From Georgenia satyanarayanai (lineage in GTDB: Bacteria > Actinomycetota > Actinomycetes > Actinomycetales > Actinomycetaceae), in the NCBI RefSeq assembly GCF_023715365.1, contig NZ_JAMBNZ010000017.1:1-57129 (forward strand): DNA of 57,129 nt, given 5' to 3'. A program made the translations under genes and the position numbers. A model generated the notes under the pieces. It worked only from the letters and a program-made list of their open reading frames with translations, was not told where the DNA came from and did not search any database. Of the stretch, positions 7,544 to 16,456 are shown piece after piece (position 1 is the stretch's first letter; every line of letters starts with the position of its first letter).

Positions 7544-9247
7544 TCAGCCGCGGGGTGCGGCTGGGCCTGTGCCGAGGTCGAGGTGGGCGCCGGGGATCGC
7601 CCCGAGCAGCTCGCGGGTGTAGGGCTGCTGCGGCCGCTCGAAGACCTCGTCCGTCGTCGCCATCTCGACGATCTTGCCCTTCTCCATGACCGCGACCGTG
7701 TCGGCGATCTGCCGGACCACCGCGAGGTCGTGGGTGATGAACAGGTAGGTGAGGCCGAGCTCGTCCTGCAGGCGGCCGAGCAGCTCGAGGATCTGTGCCT
7801 GGACGAGCACGTCCAGCGCCGACACCGCCTCGTCGCAGACGACGAGCGAGGGCTCCAGCGCCAGCGCCCGGGCGATCGCGATGCGCTGCCGCTGTCCTCC
7901 GGAGAGCTCCCCCGGGTAGCGGCGCATCGTCGAGCGCGGCAGCGCGACGAGGTCGAGCATCTCCGCGACCCGGGCGGCACGTTCCTTGCGGCTGCCCACG
8001 CCGTGCAGGCGCAGCGGCTCCTCGATCGTCCGGAAGATCGAGTACATCGGGTCGAGGGAGCCGTAGGGATTCTGGAAGATCGGCTGGACCTTGCGGCGGA
8101 AGTCGAAGAGCTCACGCCGGGACAGCGTCGAGAGGTCGGTCCCCTCGAAGGTCACGCGCCCCGACGTCGGCTCGAGGAGGTTGAGGAGGATGTTGGCCAC
8201 CGTCGACTTCCCCGAGCCCGACTCCCCCACGAGCGCCATCGTGGCGCCGCGCGGGACGGCGAAGGAGACGTCGTCGACCGCTTTGAAGGTGCTCCCGCCC
8301 CCGGGCAGAGCGCCCCGCAGCGAGAACTCCTGGACGAGGTTCTCCGCGACGAGGATGTCCGGCCGCCGGCTGACGTCCCCGTGCGTGAGCTCCTCCCCGC
8401 TCTCCTCGCCGCGCTCGTGGGCGCTCTGGATCCGCCGGGAGGTCAGGGACGGCGCGGAGTCCACGAGCCGGCGCGTGTAGGGGTGGCGCGGCTCGGTGAG
8501 GATCTGCGCCGCCGGCCCCGACTCGACGACGAGCCCCCGGCGCATGACGACGAGGTGCTCGGCCCGCTCGGCCGCGAGCCCGAGGTCGTGGGTGATGAAG
8601 AGGACCGCGACGTTCCGCTCCCGGGTGAGGCGGCCGAGGTGGTCGAGGATCCGCCGCTGGACGGTGACGTCGAGGGCGGAGGTGAGCTCGTCGGCGATGA
8701 GCAGCCGCGGGTTGCCCGCGAGCGCCACCCCGATGAGGGCGCGCTGGCGCATGCCCCCGGAGAACTCGTGGGGGTACTGCCGCGAGCGCCGCTCGGCGTC
8801 GTCCAGCCCCGCCTCGGCGAGCACCTCGTTGGCCCGCGCCCTGGCAGCCTTCCCCGTGGCGACGCCGTTCGCGGCGAGCGCCTCGCGGACCTGGAAGCCG
8901 ATCTTCCACACCGGGTTGAGGTTGGTCATCGGGTCCTGCGGGACCATGCCGATCTCCCGGCCGCGCAGCCGCTCCATGTCCTTGCGGCTCGCCCGGGTGA
9001 TGTCGCGGCCCCCGAACGAGATGGACCCGCCGGTCACCTTGCCCGTGCCGGGCAGGAGGTCGATGACGGCGTTCGCGAGCGTCGACTTGCCCGAGCCGGA
9101 CTCCCCGACGATGGCCACGCTCTGGCCGGGGTAGACGGTGAGGCTTGCGCCGCGCACGGCGGACACGGTGCCCGTGGTGGACCGGAAGCTCACCTCGAGG
9201 TCGCGGACCTCGAGCAGCGGCTCGTCGGGGCGCTGGTTCTCGCTCAT
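7544..9247 (-). CDS. Double ATPase subunit of peptide/nickel-type ABC importer
   Basis: 567 aa; fuses the two ATPases usually encoded separately as DppD/DppF or OppD/OppF. Each half has a full set of motifs: Walker A GESGSGKST at about 48-56 and again near 335; signature FSGGMRQRA in the first half and LSGGQRQRI in the second; Walker B LLIADE and LVVCDE; switch histidines in LFITHDL twice. Both nucleotide sites therefore look active. ATG 9247 overlaps the stop of the permease gene (9244) by 4 nt. It is last in the operon and powers uptake through the two permeases just upstream. Confidence 0.95.
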   Translation of the reverse strand: MSENQRPDEPLLEVRDLEVSFRSTTGTVSAVRGASLTVYPGQSVAIVGESGSGKSTLANAVIDLLPGTGKVTGGSISFGGRDITRASRKDMERLRGREIGMVPQDPMTNLNPVWKIGFQVREALAANGVATGKAARARANEVLAEAGLDDAERRSRQYPHEFSGGMRQRALIGVALAGNPRLLIADELTSALDVTVQRRILDHLGRLTRERNVAVLFITHDLGLAAERAEHLVVMRRGLVVESGPAAQILTEPRHPYTRRLVDSAPSLTSRRIQSAHERGEESGEELTHGDVSRRPDILVAENLVQEFSLRGALPGGGSTFKAVDDVSFAVPRGATMALVGESGSGKSTVANILLNLLEPTSGRVTFEGTDLSTLSRRELFDFRRKVQPIFQNPYGSLDPMYSIFRTIEEPLRLHGVGSRKERAARVAEMLDLVALPRSTMRRYPGELSGGQRQRIAIARALALEPSLVVCDEAVSALDVLVQAQILELLGRLQDELGLTYLFITHDLAVVRQIADTVAVMEKGKIVEMATTDEVFERPQQPYTRELLGAIPGAHLDLGTGPAAPRG

Positions 9248-10218
9248 CGGCCACGCACCCTCGGGTCCAGGGCGTCACGCACGGCGTCGCCCATCATGAT
9301 GAAGCCGAGCACCGTGAGCGCGAGCGCGCCGGACGGGTAGAACAGCACTCCGGGCCGGCTGCGTAGGGACGCCTGCGCCTGGGAGATGTCCCCGCCCCAC
9401 GACACGACCGAGGGCGGCAGGCCGACGCCGAGGAAGCTCAGGGTCGCCTCCGCGACGATGAAGGTGCCCAGCGCGACCGTCACGTAGACGATGATCGGCG
9501 CCGCCGCGTTCGGCAGGATGTGGCGCAGCAGGACGGTGGAGCGCCCCGCCCCCAGGGCTCGGGAGGCGGTGACGTAGTCGTTGTTCTTGACGTTCATCAC
9601 CGCCCCGCGCGCGATGCGGGCGACCGGTGGCCAGCCGAAGACGGCGAGGACGAGCGCCACGGTCCAGATCGTCCGGCTCGCGGTCACCTGCATGAAGACG
9701 ATCGCGGCCAGGACGAGCGGGATCGCGAAGAAGATGTCGGTGAGGCGGGAGAGCAGCGTGTCGAACCAGCCGCCGAGGAAGCCCGCGAGCGCCCCGATGG
9801 TGGTGCCGACGACGAAGACGATCGCCGTCGTCACCACGCCCACCGTCACCGAGGACCGCGCCCCGTAGATGACGCGGGAGTACAGGTCACAGCCCTGCCG
9901 GTCGAAGCCGAAGGGGTGGCCACCGCCCGGGCCCTGCAGGGAGCGGGCGAGCTCGCAGTACCGCGGGTCCTGGGAGGTGAACAGCGAGGGGAACAGCGCC
10001 ACCGTGCACACGAGGAGGATGAGGGTCGCGGAGGCCCAGAACAGCGGACGACGGCGCAGCTTGGACCACGCCTCACCCCACATCGTCGACGGCGCACCGG
10101 AGTCGGCGACGGCGTCGACGGCACCGAGACCGGCCTCGTCGAGCTCGGCGAAGAAGTGCTCCTGCCCGCGCCGGGTGGCACGCGCGGAGGGACCGCCCGC
10201 GGGAGGGAGCTCAGCCAT
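9244..10218 (-). CDS. ABC importer permease, DppC/OppC type
   Basis: 324 aa. A soluble N-terminal stretch of ~50 residues precedes the first membrane helix (WASATLILLVCTVALFPSLF), followed by five more. The BPD permease coupling motif is seen in ASRALGAGRSTVLLRHILPN (EAA-type loop, roughly residues 215-235). The extracytoplasmic loop between helices 1 and 2 contains two cysteines (in RYCELARS and RQGCDLYSR), as is common in OppC-like permeases. ATG 10218 overlaps the 3' end of the DppB-type gene by 8 nt; longer frames to 10425 are overlap artefacts inside that gene. Confidence 0.93.
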   Translation of the reverse strand: MAELPPAGGPSARATRRGQEHFFAELDEAGLGAVDAVADSGAPSTMWGEAWSKLRRRPLFWASATLILLVCTVALFPSLFTSQDPRYCELARSLQGPGGGHPFGFDRQGCDLYSRVIYGARSSVTVGVVTTAIVFVVGTTIGALAGFLGGWFDTLLSRLTDIFFAIPLVLAAIVFMQVTASRTIWTVALVLAVFGWPPVARIARGAVMNVKNNDYVTASRALGAGRSTVLLRHILPNAAAPIIVYVTVALGTFIVAEATLSFLGVGLPPSVVSWGGDISQAQASLRSRPGVLFYPSGALALTVLGFIMMGDAVRDALDPRVRGR

Positions 10219-11137
10219 AGCGGATCCTCGGGTCCAGGGCGGCGTACAGCAGGTCGACGAGCAGGTTGGCGAGGATGTAGACGACGACGAGGACGGTCGT
10301 GAGGGAGACGACGGTGACGTTCTCCCCCTGGATGATCGCCCGGAACAGGGTGCCCCCCACCCCGTTGATGTTGAAGATGCCCTCGGTGACGATGGCCCCT
10401 CCCATGAGAGAGCCGAGGTCGGCACCGAGGAAGGTGACGACCGGGATGAGCGAGTTCCGCAGGACGTGGACCGAGATCACGCGGTTGCTGCCCAGGCCCT
10501 TGGCCCGGGCGGTACGCACGTAGTCGGCGCTGAGGTTCTCCGCGACCGACGTCCGTGTCAGCCGCAGCACGTAGGCGAGCGACACGGCACCGAGCACGGC
10601 GGCGGGCATGAGCAGGGACCGGAAACCGGGGTCGCTGCCCGCCGTGACCGGCAGCCACCCGAGCTGGACCCCCACGACGAACTGCAGCACAAAACCGATG
10701 ACGAAGGTCGGCACCGCGATGACGAGCAGGCTGAGGACGAGCACCGTCGAGTCGAAGATCCCGCCGCGGCGCAGGCCCGCCACCAGGCCGAGCACCACGC
10801 CGAGCACCGCCTCGAAGGCCAGCGCCATGATCGCCAGCCGGAAGGTCACCGGCAGGGCGTCCCGGATGACGTCGAGCACCTCCCGGCCGGAGAAGGTGAC
10901 GCCGAGGTCGAGGGTGAGGATGCCGCGCAGGAACAGCAGGTACTGGACGACGAAGGGCTCGTCGAGGTTGTACTGCTCCCGGATCTGCTGCTGCACGGCC
11001 TCCGGCAGCCCCCGCTCCCCGCCCAGCGCCGCCACCGGGTCCCCCGGCAGCGCGAAGACCATCGCGTAGATGAGCAGCGTGGCGCCGAGGAACACGGGAA
11101 CGAGCTGGAGCAGCCGCCGCCCGACGTACCTGACCAT
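10211..11137 (-). CDS. ABC importer permease, DppB/OppB type
   Basis: 308 aa, the normal family length. It begins MVRYVGRRLLQLVPVFLG, the classic DppB/OppB N-terminal helix, followed by ALPGDPV and NLDEPFVVQYL in the first periplasmic loop. Six membrane helices are visible. The EAA loop is TARAKGLGSNRVISVHVLRN. ATG 11137 is chosen over longer frames because it gives the conserved N-terminus and lies 20 nt after the binding-protein stop. It pairs with the DppC-type subunit to form the membrane channel. Confidence 0.94.
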   Translation of the reverse strand: MVRYVGRRLLQLVPVFLGATLLIYAMVFALPGDPVAALGGERGLPEAVQQQIREQYNLDEPFVVQYLLFLRGILTLDLGVTFSGREVLDVIRDALPVTFRLAIMALAFEAVLGVVLGLVAGLRRGGIFDSTVLVLSLLVIAVPTFVIGFVLQFVVGVQLGWLPVTAGSDPGFRSLLMPAAVLGAVSLAYVLRLTRTSVAENLSADYVRTARAKGLGSNRVISVHVLRNSLIPVVTFLGADLGSLMGGAIVTEGIFNINGVGGTLFRAIIQGENVTVVSLTTVLVVVYILANLLVDLLYAALDPRIRYG

Positions 11138-11157
11138 CCCGTCGTCGCTTCCGGGCG

Positions 11158-12786
11158 TCAGCCCTTGGTGACCTGGGGCAGCTCGACCTGCCGGTTCCAG
11201 GCGAACTCGACGTTGTCCACGGCCTCGGAGTGGCCACCGACCGCGTTCTCCACCCACAGCGGGATGCCGGGCAGATCCTCGAAGAGGATCGCCTGCGCCT
11301 GGGTGACGAGCTCGTTGGCCTGCTCGACGGACTCGGCGGCGTTGATCTGCCGCATGAGGTCGTCGAACTCGGGGTTGGAGTAGAAGGCGTCGTTAGAGCC
11401 CGCGCCGGTCGAGTAGATCGGGGCGAGGAAGTTGACGAGCGAGGGGTAGTCGGCCTGCCAGCCCGCGCGGAACACCCCGGAGATCTCCTGGTTGTCGCGG
11501 GCGTCGAGGAACTCGGAGAACTGCGGGTAGGCCTCGAACTCGGCCTCGATACCCAGGGTGTTGCGGATGGAGTTGGCCACGGCGTCGATCCAGGCCTGGT
11601 GGTCGCCGTCGGCGTTGGAGCTGATGGTGAGGGTGCCCTCCCACGGCTCGATCGCCTCCGCCTGCGCCCACAGCTCGGCCGCGCGCTCGGGGTCGTACTG
11701 GACGAGGTCGTTGCCCGGCACGTCCGGGGTGAAGCCCTCGATCGACGGGACGGTGAAGTCGGCCGCCGGCGTCACCGCGCCGGAGAAGATCGTCTCGGCG
11801 ATCTGCTCACGGTCGATGGCCAGCGAGATGGCCTGCCGGCGCAGCAGGCCGGCCTCACCCGCGAGCTGCGGCAGGTAGGACGGGACGGACAGGCTCTGGT
11901 TGAGCGCGGCGGGCTGGTTGACGGCGCGGTCACCCAGCTCCTCCTCGAAGCTTCCTAGGGCCGAGGACGGCATCTCGTCCATGATGTCGAGGTTGCCGGC
12001 GATGAGGTCGTTGTAGGCGGTGTCGAGGTTGTCGTAGAAGACGACGCGCACGCCGTCGTTCTGCGCGGGGGTGCCGCCGGTGTAGGACTCGTTGGGGACG
12101 AGGTCGATCTGGACGTTGTGCTCCCAGGCGCCCTCCTCGGCCAGCTGGTAGGGACCGTTGCCGACCGGGTTCTCCCCGAAGGCCTCCATGTCCTCGAAGG
12201 CCGACTCGGGCAGTGGGTAGAAGGCGGAGTAGCCCAGCCGCTGGGGGAAGTCGAACTCCGGCTGGGACAGGCGGACGGTGAAGGTGCGGTCGTCGACGAC
12301 CTCCAGGCCGGTGAGCTCGGCGTCCTCTTCCGCGGAGTAGCCCTCGATGCCCTCGAAGAAGTAGCTGCTGTTCTGGGCGTTGCTCAGCAGGGCACCGTAG
12401 TTCCACGCGTCGACGAAGCTGCTCGACGTGACGGGGGCGCCGTCGGAGAAGGTCCAGCCCTCGGCGAGGGTGATCGTGAAGTTCTGGTTGTCCTCGGTCT
12501 CGATCGACTCGGCGACCTCGTTGACGACGGTGCCGTCGGTCTCGTAGCGGACCAGTCCGGCGAAGAGGAGGTCGAGGATGTCGCCGCCGCCCACCTCGTT
12601 GGTCGCGGTGGGGATCAGCGGGTTCTGCGGCTCGGTGCCGTTGATCGACACGATCCCCGCGCCGGCGGCCGGGTCGGCGGAGGTGGCGTCACCGTCGCCG
12701 TCGCCGTCCGACCCGGAGCAGGCAGCGAGGACGAGTGAGACGGCAAGGGCCGCCGCGGCGGTGCGGCAGGCGCGGATCCTGGTCAT
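11158..12786 (-). CDS. Peptide/oligopeptide ABC substrate-binding lipoprotein
   Basis: 542 aa, family SBP_bac_5. It has a lipoprotein signal peptide, with positive residues MTRIRACR, a hydrophobic core and the lipobox LAACS; the lipidated Cys is near residue 23. An Asp/Gly/Ser-rich linker follows. Family features include WTFSDGAPVTSSSFVDAWNY (about 110-130) and NPVGNGPYQL. ATG 12786 sits after a GGGGCTC-rich leader. The gene is first in a four-gene operon (binding protein, DppB, DppC, fused ATPases). The 96 nt upstream contain GTGAC-N4-GTCAC (a possible operator). The ligand could be an oligopeptide, dipeptide or nickel chelate and cannot be set from sequence. Confidence 0.94.
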   Translation of the reverse strand: MTRIRACRTAAAALAVSLVLAACSGSDGDGDGDATSADPAAGAGIVSINGTEPQNPLIPTATNEVGGGDILDLLFAGLVRYETDGTVVNEVAESIETEDNQNFTITLAEGWTFSDGAPVTSSSFVDAWNYGALLSNAQNSSYFFEGIEGYSAEEDAELTGLEVVDDRTFTVRLSQPEFDFPQRLGYSAFYPLPESAFEDMEAFGENPVGNGPYQLAEEGAWEHNVQIDLVPNESYTGGTPAQNDGVRVVFYDNLDTAYNDLIAGNLDIMDEMPSSALGSFEEELGDRAVNQPAALNQSLSVPSYLPQLAGEAGLLRRQAISLAIDREQIAETIFSGAVTPAADFTVPSIEGFTPDVPGNDLVQYDPERAAELWAQAEAIEPWEGTLTISSNADGDHQAWIDAVANSIRNTLGIEAEFEAYPQFSEFLDARDNQEISGVFRAGWQADYPSLVNFLAPIYSTGAGSNDAFYSNPEFDDLMRQINAAESVEQANELVTQAQAILFEDLPGIPLWVENAVGGHSEAVDNVEFAWNRQVELPQVTKG

Positions 12787-12882
12787 GAAGAGCCCCCGAG
12801 GGTCGTGGTTGCTGACGCGTGACGCGGGTCACGTCCGTCGCACGATATGCCGGGGAGCCTTCCGGTGTGAAGCCTTTGGGCC

Positions 12883-14538
12883 TCAGGAGGGCTGGCGGGA
12901 GCGGAGCAGCTGCTCGCGGACCACCCGGCGCAGCACCTTGCCGAGCTGCGAGCGGGGCAGGTCCTCCAGGACGGTGACGGCACGCGGCATGGCGTAGGCG
13001 GAGACCCGGTCCTCGGCCCAGCGGCGCACCGCGGCGAGGTCGACGCTCGCGCCCGGCTCGAGCACGAGGGCGGCGACGACGCGCTCACCGCGCGGGCCGT
13101 CGGGGACGCCGACGACGGCGACGTCCCGCACCCCCGGCATCGAGCGAACCGCGTCCTCCACCTGCGAGGGGTAGACGTTGAAGCCGCCGGTGATGATGAG
13201 CTCCTTGCGGCGGTCGGCGAGCGTGACGAAGCCGTCCGCGCCGAGCCGGACGAGGTCACCGGTGCGCAGCCACCCGCCGTCGAGCATGACCTCGGCGGTG
13301 GCCTCCGGGTTGTCCCAGTAGCCCGCGAAGACCTGCGGCCCGCGGATGAGGAGCTCACCCACCTCGCCGGTGGGGACCTCGACGGCCGGCTCCTCGGGGT
13401 CCACGACGCGGATCTCCGTGCCGGGGAAGGGCAGGCCGAGCGCGCCGGGGCGCCGCTGCGGGCTCAGCGGGTTGCCCAGCGCCACGGGCGAGGTCTCGGT
13501 CATCCCGTAGCCCTCGATGATGAGGCCATCGGTGACGCGCTCCCAGTGGGCGGCCACCTCGGGGGCCAGGGACATCGCGCCGGAGATCGCGAAGCGCACC
13601 GCACCGAGGTCGACGTCCTTCTCCTCCGCGGCCGCCGCGAGCCGCGCGAACATCGGCGGCACCCCGCCGAAGAAGGTGACGGGCCGGCGGCGCACAGCGG
13701 CGAGGACCATGTCCGGGTCGAAGCGCGGGAAGACGAGCTGGGCGGCCCCCAGCCGCACGGCGGTGGTGAGCGAGAGCGTCATCCCAAAGGCGTGGAAGAA
13801 GGGCAGCACGGCGGAGAACACCTCGCTGCCGTAGCGCAGCTCGGAGATCCACGTCGCGTTCTGCGTGACGTTGGCGATGAGGTTGCGGTGGGTGAGGACG
13901 ACCGCCTTGGGCGTGCCGGTCGTCCCGCCCGTGTGGAGGAGGACGGCGGTGTCGAACGGCTCGGGCCCGGGGGCGCCGGCGGGCAGCGGGGTGGCGCGGC
14001 GCAGCTCGCGCTCCCAGCCGAGCACCCCGGCCGGGACGGGCCCGCGCATCTCCGCCCGCTGCGCCCGGGCGGCCGGGACGGGCAGACGGAGGAGGAGGCG
14101 CGAGCGGCGGGGCAGCGCGGCGGTGAGGTCGACGGCGAGCACGGTGCGGCCCTGGAGGTCGCCGTCGGGGCACACCTTGGCCAGGGACTTCTCCCACGCG
14201 ACGACGACGTGGGCACCGTGCGCGTCGAGCTGGGCGCGGATCTCGGCCGGGGACGCGAGCGGGTTGTGCTCGGCGACGACCGCGCCCAGCCGCAGCGCGG
14301 CGTAGAAGGCGACGACGTGCTGGGGGCAGTTGGGCAGCACGAGGGCCACGCGGTCCCCGGCGCGCACGCCTGCCGCGGCGAGCACCGCGGCGGCGCGGTC
14401 GACCTGCGCCGCCAGCTCTCGGTACGTCGTCGTCGCGCCGAGGAAGTCCAGGGCGACGTTGTCGGGAACCCGGCGGGCGGCGTCGGCGAGGAGGTCCGGG
14501 ACGGTCATCTCGGGGACGGTGAAGTCCTCAGCGGCCAT
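12883..14538 (-). CDS. AMP-forming long-chain acyl-CoA ligase (FadD-like)
   Basis: 551 aa. The ANL-superfamily P-loop is LLHTGGTTGTPKAVVLTH (about 200-217). Adenylation motif EGYGMTETSP follows near 330, then GELLIRGPQVFAGYW and the hinge GWLRTGDL. The C-terminal domain contains KELIITGGFNVYPSQVED and a catalytic lysine in SQLGKVLRR. The enzyme activates a carboxylic acid, probably a medium- or long-chain fatty acid, to acyl-AMP and then acyl-CoA. ATG 14538 is preceded by GAAGGAGGACTG, a strong ribosome binding site. A 27-bp palindrome at 14578-14604 upstream is shared with trhA, so lipid-responsive repression is plausible. Confidence 0.9.
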   Translation of the reverse strand: MAAEDFTVPEMTVPDLLADAARRVPDNVALDFLGATTTYRELAAQVDRAAAVLAAAGVRAGDRVALVLPNCPQHVVAFYAALRLGAVVAEHNPLASPAEIRAQLDAHGAHVVVAWEKSLAKVCPDGDLQGRTVLAVDLTAALPRRSRLLLRLPVPAARAQRAEMRGPVPAGVLGWERELRRATPLPAGAPGPEPFDTAVLLHTGGTTGTPKAVVLTHRNLIANVTQNATWISELRYGSEVFSAVLPFFHAFGMTLSLTTAVRLGAAQLVFPRFDPDMVLAAVRRRPVTFFGGVPPMFARLAAAAEEKDVDLGAVRFAISGAMSLAPEVAAHWERVTDGLIIEGYGMTETSPVALGNPLSPQRRPGALGLPFPGTEIRVVDPEEPAVEVPTGEVGELLIRGPQVFAGYWDNPEATAEVMLDGGWLRTGDLVRLGADGFVTLADRRKELIITGGFNVYPSQVEDAVRSMPGVRDVAVVGVPDGPRGERVVAALVLEPGASVDLAAVRRWAEDRVSAYAMPRAVTVLEDLPRSQLGKVLRRVVREQLLRSRQPS

Positions 14539-14577
14539 CAGTCCTCCTTCGTTCGCGCGGTGCTCCGGGTCAGTCCC

Positions 14578-14604
14578 TACGCCACCGTAACCTACGGGTG
14601 CGTA
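14578..14604. promoter_or_regulatory. Palindromic operator upstream of the acyl-CoA ligase gene
   Basis: A 27-bp element bounded by TACGC...GCGTA with 20 of 27 positions symmetric. On the minus strand its core is CGTAGGTTACGG. It matches 21 of 27 positions of the element at 24306-24332 ahead of trhA. It lies 40 nt before the start codon and so would overlap the promoter. The binding protein is not known; TetR-family lipid regulators recognise palindromes of this size. Confidence 0.7.
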
Positions 14605-14625
14605 ACCTCGCGCGACGGGAGTCCC

Positions 14626-15759
14626 TCAGAGCTGGACGGGCAGGGACCGGCGACCGCCACGGCGGGGAGGGGCCAGCTGGGCGCCGGTGGCCTTGAGGTC
14701 CGCGCGCAGGTTCTTCGGCAGGGAGAAGATGATGTCCTCCGTCGCCGTGCGCACCTCCTCGACCTCGCCGTAGCCGAGCTGCCCGAGGTGGGTGATGACG
14801 TCGCGCACGAGGATCTCCGGCACGGACGCGCCGGAGGTCAGGCCCACCGTCGTCGCCCCCTCGAACCACGAGTCGTCGATCTCCTGGGCGCGGTCCACCC
14901 GGTAGGAGGCACGGGCGCCTGCCTCCAGGGCCACCTCGACGAGCCGCACCGAGTTCGAGGAGTTCGCCGAGCCGACGACGATGAGGACGTCGCAGTCCGG
15001 CGCCATCTTCTTCACGGCGACCTGGCGGTTCTGGGTGGCGTAGCAGATGTCGTCGCTCGGCGGGTCCTGGAGGGCCGGGAAGCGCTCACGCAGCCGGCGG
15101 ACCGTCTCCATCGTCTCGTCGACCGACAGCGTGGTCTGGGAGAGCCACACGACGTTCTCGGGGTCGCGCACGACGACCTTGTCGACCTCGTCCGGGGAGT
15201 TGACCACCTGGATGTGGTCCGGCGCCTCGCCCTGGGTGCCCTCGACCTCCTCGTGGCCGTCGTGGCCGATGAGGAGGATGTCCATGTCGTCGCGCGCGAA
15301 GCGCACGGCCTCCTTGTGCACCTTCGTCACGAGCGGGCACGTGGCGTCGATGGTCGCGAGGTTGCGGGCGGCCGCGGCGGCGTGGACGGCCGGGGAGACG
15401 CCGTGGGCGGAGAAGACGACGCGGGCACCCTCGGGCACCTCGTCGGTCTCGTCGACGAAGATCGCGCCGCGCTCGGTGAGCGTCTCGACGACGTACTTGT
15501 TGTGGACGATCTCCTTGCGCACGTAGATCGGGGCGCCGTAGTGCTCGAGCGCCTTCTCGACGGCGTCGACGGCGCGGTCCACGCCCGCGCAGTAGCCGCG
15601 TGGCGCGGCGAGGAGGATGCGCCGGCCGGGGACGGCGGCGGCTCCAGGCGTGCGCGTGGGCACGGCATCGGGGAAGGCGGACGCGCCGGCGAGGGACGGG
15701 ACCTCGCGGCGGTCCGGCGCCTGGGCGCCCAGGGAAGCGTCAGAAGGCACAGTAGTCAC
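14626..15759 (-). CDS. ispH: 4-hydroxy-3-methylbut-2-enyl diphosphate reductase
   Basis: 377 aa. IspH catalyses the last step of the MEP pathway, producing IPP and DMAPP, with a 4Fe-4S cluster. The three cluster cysteines are seen in APRGYCAGV (about residue 57), [11 protein letters not shown] and, near the C-terminus, the partner in [22 protein letters not shown] and the TSGASVPE motif are also present. About 45 residues precede the conserved [14 protein letters not shown], longer than E. coli IspH but common in actinobacteria. GTG 15759 lies 6 nt after TAGCCT (15766-15771, minus strand), supporting a leaderless start; internal starts nearer the conserved core cannot be excluded. Confidence 0.94.
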   Translation of the reverse strand: MTTVPSDASLGAQAPDRREVPSLAGASAFPDAVPTRTPGAAAVPGRRILLAAPRGYCAGVDRAVDAVEKALEHYGAPIYVRKEIVHNKYVVETLTERGAIFVDETDEVPEGARVVFSAHGVSPAVHAAAAARNLATIDATCPLVTKVHKEAVRFARDDMDILLIGHDGHEEVEGTQGEAPDHIQVVNSPDEVDKVVVRDPENVVWLSQTTLSVDETMETVRRLRERFPALQDPPSDDICYATQNRQVAVKKMAPDCDVLIVVGSANSSNSVRLVEVALEAGARASYRVDRAQEIDDSWFEGATTVGLTSGASVPEILVRDVITHLGQLGYGEVEEVRTATEDIIFSLPKNLRADLKATGAQLAPPRRGGRRSLPVQL

Positions 15760-15817
15760 GTTGACAGGCTACGTCGCGGGGACGGGAACGTCTGCCCCCG
15801 GTGGCATGCTGTGAGCG

Positions 15818-16456
15818 ATGCGACCCGACCTGTCCCTCGACGAGTACCGGCCGGCCGACCGAGCCGCGCTCTACGAGGTGTGCCTACGCACCGGAAGGCT
15901 CGGGGCTGACGCGGGGCCCGAGCACGAGGACCGCGAGCTCCTCGGGCACGTCTACCTCGGCCCCTACCTTGAGCTCGAGCCGGAGCTCGCCTTCGTCGTC
16001 CGGGCCGACGGCCACCCCGAGCCGCTGGGCTACGTCGTCGGGACGGCCGACACGCTCGCCTTCGAGGCCGCCTGCGAGGAGCGCTGGTGGCCGCCGCTGC
16101 GCGCCCACTACCGCGCTCACCCGCCGCGTCCGGGCAGCGCCGACGAGCGCGTGGTCCGCCTCATCGAGGAGGGGATCCACAGCGAGGGCGAGTGGCTCGC
16201 CGAGTACCCCGCCCACCTCCACGTCGACCTCCTCGAGGACGTCCGCGGGGCCGGAGCCGGGCGCGCACTCCTCGACCGGCTCGCCACGGCGCTTGAGCAA
16301 CGCGGCGTGCCGGGCCTCCACCTCGTGGTCGCGAGCGCCAACGAGGGCGCCGTCGCCTTCTATCGGCGTCTGGGTTTCGCGGTCGTCGCGGAGCGTCCCG
16401 GGAGCCTGGTCATGGCACGCCGGCTCGCGCCCGCGGCAGCGCCGGTGGTCCGGTGA
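15818..16456 (+). CDS. GNAT-family N-acetyltransferase
   Basis: 212 aa. It starts with YRPADRAALYEVCLRTG, an acceptor-binding helix. The acetyl-CoA binding motif A appears as LEDVRGAGAGRALLDRL (R-G-A-G-A-G, about 145-160) and the C-terminal strand as HLVVASANEGAVAFYRRLGF. It resembles O-GlcNAcase-associated/GNAT proteins of actinobacteria; the acceptor is unknown. ATG 15818 is preceded by CATGCT (15805-15810) with a 7-nt gap and no Shine-Dalgarno, so a leaderless transcript divergent from ispH is likely. The stop overlaps the xseA start by 4 nt (GTGA), coupling the two. Confidence 0.88.
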   Translation: MRPDLSLDEYRPADRAALYEVCLRTGRLGADAGPEHEDRELLGHVYLGPYLELEPELAFVVRADGHPEPLGYVVGTADTLAFEAACEERWWPPLRAHYRAHPPRPGSADERVVRLIEEGIHSEGEWLAEYPAHLHVDLLEDVRGAGAGRALLDRLATALEQRGVPGLHLVVASANEGAVAFYRRLGFAVVAERPGSLVMARRLAPAAAPVVR